From the IMG/VR virus record IMGVR_UViG_3300006802_000536, positions 1 to 24,650 of that record: DNA of 24,650 nt. One strand, 5' to 3'. Of this stretch, positions 14,812 through 20,939 are shown piece by piece. A model generated the notes under the pieces. That model ran no database searches and was not told the origin of the DNA. It saw only the letters and a list, made by a program, of their open reading frames with translations. Origin of the DNA: a virus. The translations under genes and the position numbers were made by a program. How positions within the stretch are numbered: position 1 is the first letter of the stretch; every line of letters starts with the position of its first letter.

Positions 14812-16224
14812 TCAATAGGGATTGCCGTCGTGCAGCAGGCTGACGCAGCACTCAGGACGCAGGATGCCGTGACCCACAGCGTAGGAGGCAACCATCATGG
14901 TGGACTGAGTCATTGCTTTGTACTCAGCGCCAGTCATCTGCATGGACACGTCTTTCAGCGAGACGGTACCCACGGCTTCTTTGGTGAAGCACAGACCGAA
15001 GCAGTTAGCAATGGAGCTGCCGTTGCCTTGCTCGTCCTGGTAGTAATCGTTGGTACCAGCAGCGGCTTGACCGTCAGAACCGTCGCGACCGTTCACGTAG
15101 TTAGGACGCTCACCACGGGTGGTAGCGGCTTGGTTACCGATACCGACGTAGGTTTGGCCGTTGGTGTAAGCACCAGTACCCAGGTGGTTAGAGGTCACCA
15201 GACGGAAACCAGCCACTTGAGCAACACGGTTATCAGCGAAGGTGCCGTTACGGCCATCGCCACCGTTGAAATCTACGTTAATCGCACGATCGGAAGCCAG
15301 CACATCATAATATGCGCCAGGGCTCAGAACGCAGGTACGACCCTCTTTAGGAGCATCTTTTTCGTCCAGGGACTGGCAAGCCTTGAACAGGTTCTCAACG
15401 ATCAGATCGCCACGAGCGTTGCGGTCAGCAGCACCGTTGAGGTTGATGCCAGTGTAAGAGGTACCACCAGGCAGCGAGTTCAGAACGAACAGACGCTCGC
15501 CAACAGTGAAGGTGGCGTTAGAGCCAGTACCAATAGCAGAGATGGGGCTGATACCGAAGGTGGCAGCACCGTTGGTAGGAGCAGTAGTGATGACGGCATA
15601 AGCACCGGAATCCTCACCGTAGACAACTTCACCAACAGCCCAATAGGTAAGCTCAGCGGTAGCGAAGTTAGCGCTCATGGTGACGGTGGTACCAGACACA
15701 GAAGCGTAGGTGCCGCCAGCCAGTTGGAAGCGCTTGGAATCCCAATCCTTCACACGACCGTCAGACTCAGAAGCAGTCAGCAGGGTGCGAGCAAGACGCT
15801 GGTCATAGGCCCGAGCAAGAGCACGTCCCAATTCCTGCGAGTAGATGCTGCGAACATCCCAGTGCAGTTTGGCCTCTTCTAGGTCATAAATTGATGCATC
15901 GGCAATAAGCAGATCATCGATCGTGATGATCTTCTCACCGATCATGCCTTTGTTACCTTGACCAGTGATCCAATCACCAGGGCGATGATAGCGGCTGCTG
16001 AAACGTCCCGTAATTGGGAAGCTTGCAGATTTTCCAGAGGAAATGCTGCGCTTCATCGTGAGGTCTTTGAAGACCGTGTCACGGTTGAAGGTGGTCAGAA
16101 CTTCCCCAGAAAAGATTTTCAGGAAGTTAGCGTTTTCACGCTCGTAGTTACCGGCGGCAGAACCAGCGTTGTACTGAACGCTGTTAATACTACCCAACCG
16201 GCTAAGAGATGCAAAATCTGGCAT
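14812..16224 (-). CDS. Major capsid protein, T7 gp10-like, with insertion
   Basis: This 470-aa HK97-fold capsid protein has clear gp10A signatures: FSGEVLTTFNRDT (38-50), KRSISSGKSASFPITGR (58-74), EKIITIDDLLIADASIYDLE (97-116), DVRSIYSQELG (123-133), KEAVGTVSLKDVSM (415-428) and YAVGHGILRPE (448-458). T7 gp10A is 345 aa and marine cyanopodovirus capsid proteins about 375 aa (from memory), so some 90 residues are extra. Most lie at about 170-262, a Gly/Thr/Ala-rich beta-type stretch with VGEVVYGEDSGAYAVITT; a smaller Gly/Asn-rich one lies at 363-405. The gene looks richer in G/C-ending codons than its neighbours, which fits very high expression. No Shine-Dalgarno sequence precedes the ATG. 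A hairpin with two repeated motifs lies upstream and a terminator follows. Confidence 0.95.
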   Translation of the reverse strand: MPDFASLSRLGSINSVQYNAGSAAGNYERENANFLKIFSGEVLTTFNRDTVFKDLTMKRSISSGKSASFPITGRFSSRYHRPGDWITGQGNKGMIGEKIITIDDLLIADASIYDLEEAKLHWDVRSIYSQELGRALARAYDQRLARTLLTASESDGRVKDWDSKRFQLAGGTYASVSGTTVTMSANFATAELTYWAVGEVVYGEDSGAYAVITTAPTNGAATFGISPISAIGTGSNATFTVGERLFVLNSLPGGTSYTGINLNGAADRNARGDLIVENLFKACQSLDEKDAPKEGRTCVLSPGAYYDVLASDRAINVDFNGGDGRNGTFADNRVAQVAGFRLVTSNHLGTGAYTNGQTYVGIGNQAATTRGERPNYVNGRDGSDGQAAAGTNDYYQDEQGNGSSIANCFGLCFTKEAVGTVSLKDVSMQMTGAEYKAMTQSTMMVASYAVGHGILRPECCVSLLHDGNPY

Positions 16225-16240
16225 TTCTAAGTTTGGTTGA

Positions 16241-16257
16241 AAAGTTTACGTTGCGCT
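16241..16257 (-). promoter_or_regulatory. Motif copy B upstream of capsid gene, candidate phage promoter element
   Basis: On the minus strand this reads AGCGCAACGTAAACTTT, close to copy A at 16291-16304 (AGCGAACGTAAAAT). Both lie in the one sizeable gap before the most highly expressed gene. The CGTAA core is reminiscent of the end of the promoter reported for the RNA polymerase of cyanophage Syn5 (from memory). Promoter function is inferred. Confidence 0.35.
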
Positions 16258-16267
16258 CGCTCTACTG

Positions 16268-16291
16268 TTGTTATCGCCGCAGCGGCAACAA
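16268..16291 (-). other. Hairpin between the two motif copies upstream of capsid gene
   Basis: On the minus strand TTGTT (16291-16287) can pair with AACAA (16272-16268) and an inner GCCG with CGGC around a three-base loop, leaving three unpaired bases on one side. It could be an RNase III-type processing site, a weak pause, or no more than a spacer. No T run follows, so it is not a classic terminator. Confidence 0.4.
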
Positions 16292-16304
16292 TTTTACGTT
16301 CGCT
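16291..16304 (-). promoter_or_regulatory. Motif copy A upstream of capsid gene, candidate phage promoter element
   Basis: On the minus strand this reads AGCGAACGTAAAAT, starting ten bases after the scaffold stop codon. It shares AGCG, one optional C, and AACGTAAA with copy B about 48 bases downstream. Two near-identical copies in an 89-base gap suggest a protein-binding or promoter role. I did not find the motif in the other two gaps. Confidence 0.35.
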
Positions 16305-16313
16305 ATTTTAATA

Positions 16314-16937
16314 CTAACCCCTAGGACCAAGAACGTCGCTACGTACTAGTTTTTCCTGCACATCATTTGTATATGCAGAATCTTTCAAATAACGAGGATC
16401 GTTCATTGCTTCCATAACTTCTGCAGTTGAACGGAACACATCGTTGCTGTTAGCAGAAAGTTTTCCACCAAGCAATTCAGGTTCAGAACCAGTGTTGTCT
16501 TGATACGCATAATGCAAAGACTGCAAAGCGTTACGAGCCCTGTAGTAATCACCGCTATTTACTTCGCGGTTATAGGCTTCCAGTTCTTCAGGATCAAGAT
16601 TTTCTTTAGCCCAGTCTTGAACAGCAGTGAACTGTTCAGAGCCACCAATACTTTCAACAATGGTTGTTTCTTGTTCTTCAGAAAGAACAGAAATTTCTTC
16701 TGGTTGTTCCTGATCTTCAGGTGTATCGGTTTGGTCTTCTTGAGAATCTTGAGGTTGCCTACCAAGCCTTTTTTCAAGTTGTTGGTAAGCCTCAAGTAGA
16801 TCTTCAGCAGATTTAAATTTGCCTCCGATCAGTTCTTCTTGTTGTTCTTGTTGTTCGCTTTGCTCAAGAGTTTGAAGATCTTGTTCGTTGTAAGGACCAG
16901 TCTCTTGAGACAACACGCCTTCAGCAATAACTTCCAT
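16314..16937 (-). CDS. Capsid assembly scaffold protein, T7 gp9-like
   Basis: This 207-aa, very acidic protein (rich in Glu, Gln and Asp) lies directly before the capsid gene, the place of T7 gene 9. Scaffold proteins line the inside of the procapsid and leave before or during packaging. The stretch GGKFKSAEDLLEAYQQLEK (about 38-56) is typical of podovirus scaffolds. It is followed by a disordered Gln/Glu/Asp/Pro run (about 60-92), then a helical part (about 98-150) and a C-terminal part (about 165-207) with a few basic residues near the end, as expected for capsid contact. At 207 aa it is shorter than T7 gp9 (about 307 aa). The ATG lies two bases after the stop of the preceding small gene. 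Confidence 0.88.
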   Translation of the reverse strand: MEVIAEGVLSQETGPYNEQDLQTLEQSEQQEQQEELIGGKFKSAEDLLEAYQQLEKRLGRQPQDSQEDQTDTPEDQEQPEEISVLSEEQETTIVESIGGSEQFTAVQDWAKENLDPEELEAYNREVNSGDYYRARNALQSLHYAYQDNTGSEPELLGGKLSANSNDVFRSTAEVMEAMNDPRYLKDSAYTNDVQEKLVRSDVLGPRG

Positions 16938-16939
16938 GA

Positions 16940-17128
16940 TCAGCCAATACGAACAGTCAGATCAGGATAAACCCAAACTGGTCGCTTTTGACGTACTGCT
17001 GCTACATATTGATCGTAAACAGCAGGCTTTTCTTCCCGAAGACGCTCGAGAAGAATCTGCATTTCCGATTTAGGTTCTTGCTTTTTAACCTCGGCTTGCG
17101 GTTTCTTGGTCGGTCCTGATTGAGTCAT
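16940..17128 (-). CDS. Small hypothetical protein between portal and scaffold
   Basis: This 62-aa protein starts MTQSGPTKKPQAE, with a Lys/Pro/Gln-rich first third, a helical middle (MQILLERLREEKPAVYDQYV) and a closing RPVWVYPDLTVRIG. It overlaps the portal 3' end by 44 bases and its stop lies two bases before the scaffold ATG, so it belongs to the head operon. A TTG five codons upstream (17143) would also be in frame, but neither start has a strong ribosome site and ATG is preferred. I do not recognise the family. Location suggests a head accessory or assembly role, which is inference. Confidence 0.7.
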   Translation of the reverse strand: MTQSGPTKKPQAEVKKQEPKSEMQILLERLREEKPAVYDQYVAAVRQKRPVWVYPDLTVRIG

Positions 17129-18668
17129 TTTCAGCTTTGACAAGTGCGGCTTGTTTTGCAGGATCGTTTTGTGGATCTTGCTGTGCCATTTGTTGCTGCA
17201 TCATCATAGCTTGTTGTTGATCTTCTGCCATCAATTGTTCTTCAGATTTAATAAGTTTGTAGGTATCAAGACCATCAGCAGCAGCAAGGCGTGTGATCAA
17301 CTCACGATTATCGACAAACCGAGCCATTGTTTCTGGACCAAGAGTTCCAGCAATAGTCTGAAGAAACTCAATCAGTTTGGCTTTATCGTTTCCACGTCCA
17401 AGTGCGTCTAGACCTGTAGTGATCTGAGGTCGGACAATATCTTTAGGAAGTTTAGGTAGACGCTTTTGACGCTCCATGAGAGCCATCTTGCGTTTGACTA
17501 GAGGAAGCTGCAACTCAACAGACAGCACGGAGTAAACCCCACCGAGTCCGCTTTCCAGTTCGTTTGCAACCATTTTGATCTCTTCCGCTGTGACGCGGTC
17601 ACGACCAGCAGCACCAGCTTGAATAGCGCTGTTAAGAAGAAACGCAAAACTCAGTCGTTGTTCAATACGAGCAATAGTATTTAGAGCAACAGTCAGATCG
17701 GCTTGTTTCTGCATCTGCAGAGGAGCCACATCATTAGGGTTTCCTGCCACGATCGAACCGTTTGCAGCTCGAGCTAGTGCATCAGGTCGAGTAGTACCGT
17801 TTGGATTGCAAAGGAAAATGATCTTTGCTGCTGCTGCAGATCCTTCAACAATTGCTTTTGAAAGATACTCAAGGCTTTTAAGATCACCAAGAAGTTCTTC
17901 TACATAACCACGTCCGTAGCTTTCGTGAGCTACTCGGAACATACGTAGAGGAATCCAAGGGCTTTTCTCAATAGGAGAAGAACCGTTTTTACCTACTTGT
18001 TTTCCGTAAGCTTCTTGATACCAAATACACTTATCTTTTTCGTAATCCCAAGTGATATAGGTATAAAGGAAAACAGTTTTATCAACAAGTTTACCGTCAA
18101 CATTTTTAGGTGCAGTTCCATCAGGAAGAAGATCAGGACTAACCTCTTCACGAACTACAGCTTCAAGAACGTTACCTTCTGGGTCACGGTTAACTACAAA
18201 AGACTTAAGTGGGTAAACCCTAGTACCGTTTTCTGCAATGTAAAGCAGAGCGTTGCCACCAATGATTAGATGCTTAAGTGCTTCAAACAGTGCAGTGCGA
18301 TCACCAGACTCTTCAATGTCACGCATGACGGAACGTTCCATCAGCGCTAGTTGTTGATCAAACTGCGACTGAAGTTCTTTATAGTTTTCTAGTTCTTGCT
18401 TGAGCTTCATATCGTCTACAGAGAGACGAAAGAAGGATTGATTAGGAGGGAGCAAAGCAATCAAAAGTTTGCTTGCCAAATTATTTACACCACGAGCACC
18501 AAGACCTTGGTACGTAGTTTGGATCTTGGTGTAATAGTTTTTACCCGTGCTGCGATCGTTATCGGTAATAAGAGTCGGCAGGGTGTATTTACTACACTCA
18601 ATAGCGCGATCAAGGTAGATGCTTTTTTCCGGCTCTAGTGCCGAATAACGAGCTGCAGCTTTAGACAT
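17085..18668 (-). CDS. Portal protein (head-tail connector), T7 gp8-like
   Basis: This 527-aa protein matches the T7 gp8 family in length (536 aa) and motifs: TTYQGLGARGVNNLASKLL (about 51-69), LLPPNQSFFRL (about 72-82), the ESYGRGYVEELLGDLKSLEYL stretch, and RDRVTAEEIKMVANELESGLGGVYS. By family it forms the dodecameric ring through which DNA is packaged and leaves, and it nucleates procapsid assembly with scaffold. The C-terminus is rich in Gln and Met (QQQAMMMQQQMAQQ) and probably flexible. The ATG overlaps the upstream 211-aa gene by eight bases. The 3' end overlaps the next small gene. Confidence 0.95.
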   Translation of the reverse strand: MSKAAARYSALEPEKSIYLDRAIECSKYTLPTLITDNDRSTGKNYYTKIQTTYQGLGARGVNNLASKLLIALLPPNQSFFRLSVDDMKLKQELENYKELQSQFDQQLALMERSVMRDIEESGDRTALFEALKHLIIGGNALLYIAENGTRVYPLKSFVVNRDPEGNVLEAVVREEVSPDLLPDGTAPKNVDGKLVDKTVFLYTYITWDYEKDKCIWYQEAYGKQVGKNGSSPIEKSPWIPLRMFRVAHESYGRGYVEELLGDLKSLEYLSKAIVEGSAAAAKIIFLCNPNGTTRPDALARAANGSIVAGNPNDVAPLQMQKQADLTVALNTIARIEQRLSFAFLLNSAIQAGAAGRDRVTAEEIKMVANELESGLGGVYSVLSVELQLPLVKRKMALMERQKRLPKLPKDIVRPQITTGLDALGRGNDKAKLIEFLQTIAGTLGPETMARFVDNRELITRLAAADGLDTYKLIKSEEQLMAEDQQQAMMMQQQMAQQDPQNDPAKQAALVKAENDSIRTDQETASRG

Positions 18669-19296
18669 TCAATCCACCAATACGGGTTCCAGTAGTAGCG
18701 CCAGTTCCTCCTCCGCTTCCAATTGCAAGAGCTGAACCAATGTCAACACCAGTTCTCATGCTTGCAGGAGTTCCGGTCCGCTTGCGAACCCGTGAAGAAA
18801 CAGGAGGTCGTGCCTCTTGTGAGCGAGCCATAGCAGCTTGAAGCTGACGCTGTTGAATAGCAAGTTTAGACGAAGCTTGCGCTTGTGCGATTTGCCGACG
18901 CGAAGATTTTTCAGCTTGTGCAATCTGTGCTTCAGAAGCTTGCTGTGCTTGTGCAATTTGAGCAGCAGAAGTTTTACGAGCTTGAGCTAGCTGTGCTTTC
19001 GATTGCTCTTGAGCTTGTTGCGCTTGCGTTTGAATAGCAAGGGTGCGTCCCCTAAGAGCTTCAAGTTCTTTTTGAGATGCTGCTGATTGCTGTGCAAGCT
19101 GAGCACGCATTTGCTCTTGTTGCTTAATAGCAGCTTTACGTGTAGCTGTTGCTTGTTTAATAGCAGCGTCAGTAGAAGCTCTAGAAAGCTTTGCTGATTG
19201 TTTAAATTGTGAAGCTTTTTGCTCTCTCGTTTTGTAAGCAGAGTAAGCACCTAAACCTGCTGTTGCGAGAGAGACTAGAGCGTTAAGCCAACTCAT
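18661..19296 (-). CDS. Ala/Gln-rich coiled-coil protein with hendecad repeats, probable tail/ejection protein
   Basis: This 211-aa protein starts with an apolar stretch (WLNALVSLATAGLGAYSAY, 3-21), possibly a membrane-interacting helix. A long Ala/Gln helix follows (about 25-160). Residues 101-144 are four 11-residue repeats: AQLAQARKTSA, AQIAQAQQASE, AQIAQAEKSSR, RQIAQAQASSK. Residues 170-182 (VRKRTGTPASMRT) and the tail at 189-211 (LAIGSGGGTG, ending GGLNV) are shared with the 247-aa protein encoded at 19459-20202. The tail also resembles the end of T7 gp7.3, a small virion protein needed for the tail and ejected with DNA (from memory). AGAGGAGAG seven bases or so before the ATG is a good ribosome site. 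Role in the virion is inferred from this and from the position just before the portal gene. Confidence 0.8.
   Translation of the reverse strand: MSWLNALVSLATAGLGAYSAYKTREQKASQFKQSAKLSRASTDAAIKQATATRKAAIKQQEQMRAQLAQQSAASQKELEALRGRTLAIQTQAQQAQEQSKAQLAQARKTSAAQIAQAQQASEAQIAQAEKSSRRQIAQAQASSKLAIQQRQLQAAMARSQEARPPVSSRVRKRTGTPASMRTGVDIGSALAIGSGGGTGATTGTRIGGLNV
18865..18996 (-). repeat. Four tandem 33-base units encoding 11-residue coiled-coil repeats
   Basis: The units encode residues 101-144 of the 211-aa protein. On the plus strand each unit contains a version of gcttgtgcaatttg at 33-base spacing, while the rest of the unit has diverged. They likely arose by tandem duplication, and the number may vary between related phages. 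Confidence 0.8.
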
Positions 19297-19462
19297 ACTT
19301 ACTCTCCTCTTGAAGCTTTAATTGCTCTTTAAGATGTCTAATTACTGAAATCTGCCCAGCATAAAACCAAACAGCCTTCTGATCCATACTAAGATCAGGA
19401 GCTTTATCTGGATACATTTCATCTAGATATTTAATAATATCAGGATCAATATAAACGTTCAT
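19283..19462 (-). CDS. Small hypothetical protein between the two coiled-coil genes
   Basis: This 59-aa frame starts at ATG 19462, overlapping the stop of the 247-aa gene (ATGA), and ends at TAA 19285-19283, inside the next gene by 14 bases. The protein (MNVYIDPDIIKYLDEMYPDK at the start, then LSMDQKAVWFYAGQISVIRHL in the middle, and a charged end) reads like a folded helical protein with normal codon use. Without it there would be a 162-base gap in an otherwise tightly packed operon. I do not recognise a family. Coupled translation with its neighbours suggests a role alongside the two coiled-coil proteins. Confidence 0.8.
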   Translation of the reverse strand: MNVYIDPDIIKYLDEMYPDKAPDLSMDQKAVWFYAGQISVIRHLKEQLKLQEESKYELA

Positions 19463-20202
19463 ATATTTAAACCAGTAGGAGTAAGTTGACCAGCACTGGT
19501 ACCACCATAGCCACCAACGCCGCTTCCTACAGTAAGACGAGTACGAGCTACGCGTGGCTGTCCAACAGGTGTTTTAGCTGCTGCTGGTTGAGTACGAAGC
19601 TGTTCTGGAGAACCGACTTTGGTTCGGACTTGTCCAGACTTAGCAGCTTGGGTTTGTGCAGAAGCAGCGGCTGCGTAGCGTTTAGACATAGCTTCAGCAG
19701 CTTCAGTAGCTTGTTGAATTTTTGCTTCTGCTTCTGCTCGTGATTTTTCAATTTCTGCAAGACTTCTAGTTCTTTCAGCTTCTGTAGCTGCAATTTGTTG
19801 ACGTGCAGAAGCTTGAGAAGAAGCAAGACCTTTTTGAGCAGCTGCAATTTCTTTAGAAGATTGAGCAATAGCAGCTTGAGTAAGTCGCCGTTGTTCAGCA
19901 ACTTCTGCAGCATAAAGATTTTCTTGACGAGTTAGTTCAGTTTGAATCAATCCGCCATAATAGTTTTCAAAATTTTGTGCGTATTTAAAAAGAGAACCAC
20001 CAGATTGATAACCTTTTCCTTTTGTTTCTCCACGAAGGACAAGGTTTTTAAAATTGTTAATTGCAAAGTCCCTAGACCTTTGCTGACTGTAAGCTCGCTT
20101 TCCATCGTCACCCAACTCACGTTCAGCTTCCCGCATAATTTCAGGAAGAAAAACATTACGAGCGTATTGATCGATTAAAGATTCTCTAGTAGGAAAGGCC
20201 AT
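19459..20202 (-). CDS. Ala-rich coiled-coil protein sharing the C-terminal tail domain, probable tail/ejection protein
   Basis: This 247-aa protein has an N-terminal globular-looking part (1-90; TRESLIDQYARNVFLPEIM near the start, aromatic FKYAQNFENYYGG at 72-84). A long Ala/Glu/Gln helix follows at about 91-188, probably coiled coil with partly 11-residue spacing. The C-terminus holds QVRTKVGSPEQLRT (191-204) and LTVGSGVGGYGG (223-234), ending GLNI. The last two elements appear in the same order in the 211-aa protein encoded at 18661-19296. T7 gp7.3 ends in a similar Gly-rich run plus Asn-Ile (from memory), which points to a virion tail or ejection role. It lies 20 bases after the reductase beta gene, with only a weak ribosome site. 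Confidence 0.8.
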   Translation of the reverse strand: MAFPTRESLIDQYARNVFLPEIMREAERELGDDGKRAYSQQRSRDFAINNFKNLVLRGETKGKGYQSGGSLFKYAQNFENYYGGLIQTELTRQENLYAAEVAEQRRLTQAAIAQSSKEIAAAQKGLASSQASARQQIAATEAERTRSLAEIEKSRAEAEAKIQQATEAAEAMSKRYAAAASAQTQAAKSGQVRTKVGSPEQLRTQPAAAKTPVGQPRVARTRLTVGSGVGGYGGTSAGQLTPTGLNI

Positions 20203-20222
20203 AGGGACAGACTGTTGCTTTA

Positions 20223-20939
20223 TTAAGCGTAGCTTGGAAGATCAGAGTTGCTCATCTCAAAAAACGCAGGCATACGAGAACGACGAGTTTCAATAAGACC
20301 CTCGGCTTTTCCTGCGTACATCAAGCTGTCACTTTGATCGATCCAAAACTGACGATCAAGGTGTTTATCTTCTGATTTTTTAAGAGGTTGCATCACCCAA
20401 TTAATTGTTGCCTTGCGGAGTTTATCAAGAGAAGGACTGACAGTAAGCCCCAGCTCCCGACAAACAAGGCTATTGGTAGCAACGTGAACTTGTTCATCAC
20501 GACTAATATCTGCTGAAACGGTTCTCAGTCCGCTGTCTCCACAGAAGCGAAAGAACGGGAGGAGAACGAAGAATACAGCTCTCTCAGCCACCATTGCTTT
20601 GAGTACGGTGTGGTCTGGATGAGCGATCCAAGCTTCTTTAAGGCGTCGTGCTTCCTCTTCAGCTTGTGGGTTTGTACCCAAAGCTGCTGCTGCATATCCG
20701 AGTGCTGTGTCATGTTTTTCCTCATCTTTAATGTTTGAAATGAGAAGCTCTCGTGCTGCTTGTGGGATCTCTTTTTGAAGAGCCTCGTGAATAAAATCAC
20801 CAACAGGGAGTTCAAGCTGACGAAGCGCAAGAGCGCGGTAGATTGTTTCCTCCGCGCCCTCTTTTAATTTACCTTTGGTTTGCTGTACTGGAGTCCAAGT
20901 ACGCTTTCGAGCAAGTAGTTTCTGATAAGGATTCATCAT
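20223..20939 (-). CDS. nrdB: Class I ribonucleotide reductase, beta (radical-generating) subunit
   Basis: This 238-aa ferritin-like protein overlaps the alpha stop codon (ATGATGA), the usual arrangement for a coupled alpha/beta pair. Metal-ligand candidates are present in order: E73xxH76 (DEEKH), E119 (VAERAVF), and E149xxH152 (DEQVH), with E43 a possible first ligand. The position equivalent to the E. coli radical Tyr122 (four after the first His) is Leu80; Tyr82 is two further on. The C-terminus (SDLPSYA) keeps a Tyr near the end, as needed for binding alpha and passing the radical. At 238 aa it is much shorter than E. coli NrdB (about 375 aa). Cyanopodovirus reductases of this type were formerly called class II and later re-read as an unusual class I form (from memory). 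Confidence 0.88.
   Translation of the reverse strand: MMNPYQKLLARKRTWTPVQQTKGKLKEGAEETIYRALALRQLELPVGDFIHEALQKEIPQAARELLISNIKDEEKHDTALGYAAAALGTNPQAEEEARRLKEAWIAHPDHTVLKAMVAERAVFFVLLPFFRFCGDSGLRTVSADISRDEQVHVATNSLVCRELGLTVSPSLDKLRKATINWVMQPLKKSEDKHLDRQFWIDQSDSLMYAGKAEGLIETRRSRMPAFFEMSNSDLPSYA

Noticed and set aside
14780-14815. Repeated TAATTAC elements between the capsid stop and the terminator
   Set aside because: Two short AT-rich copies in a small gap; too simple to claim as a site.
14790-14830. T7-type gp10A/gp10B frameshift at the capsid gene end
   Set aside because: No slippery run near the stop codon, and the following bases soon enter the terminator.
14830-15882. 350-codon open frame on the plus strand opposite the capsid gene
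   Set aside because: It is fully antisense to a clear gp10-like gene, its translation has no recognisable motif and odd His/Gly/Ser/Val composition, and codon bias in the capsid gene removes stops on the other strand.
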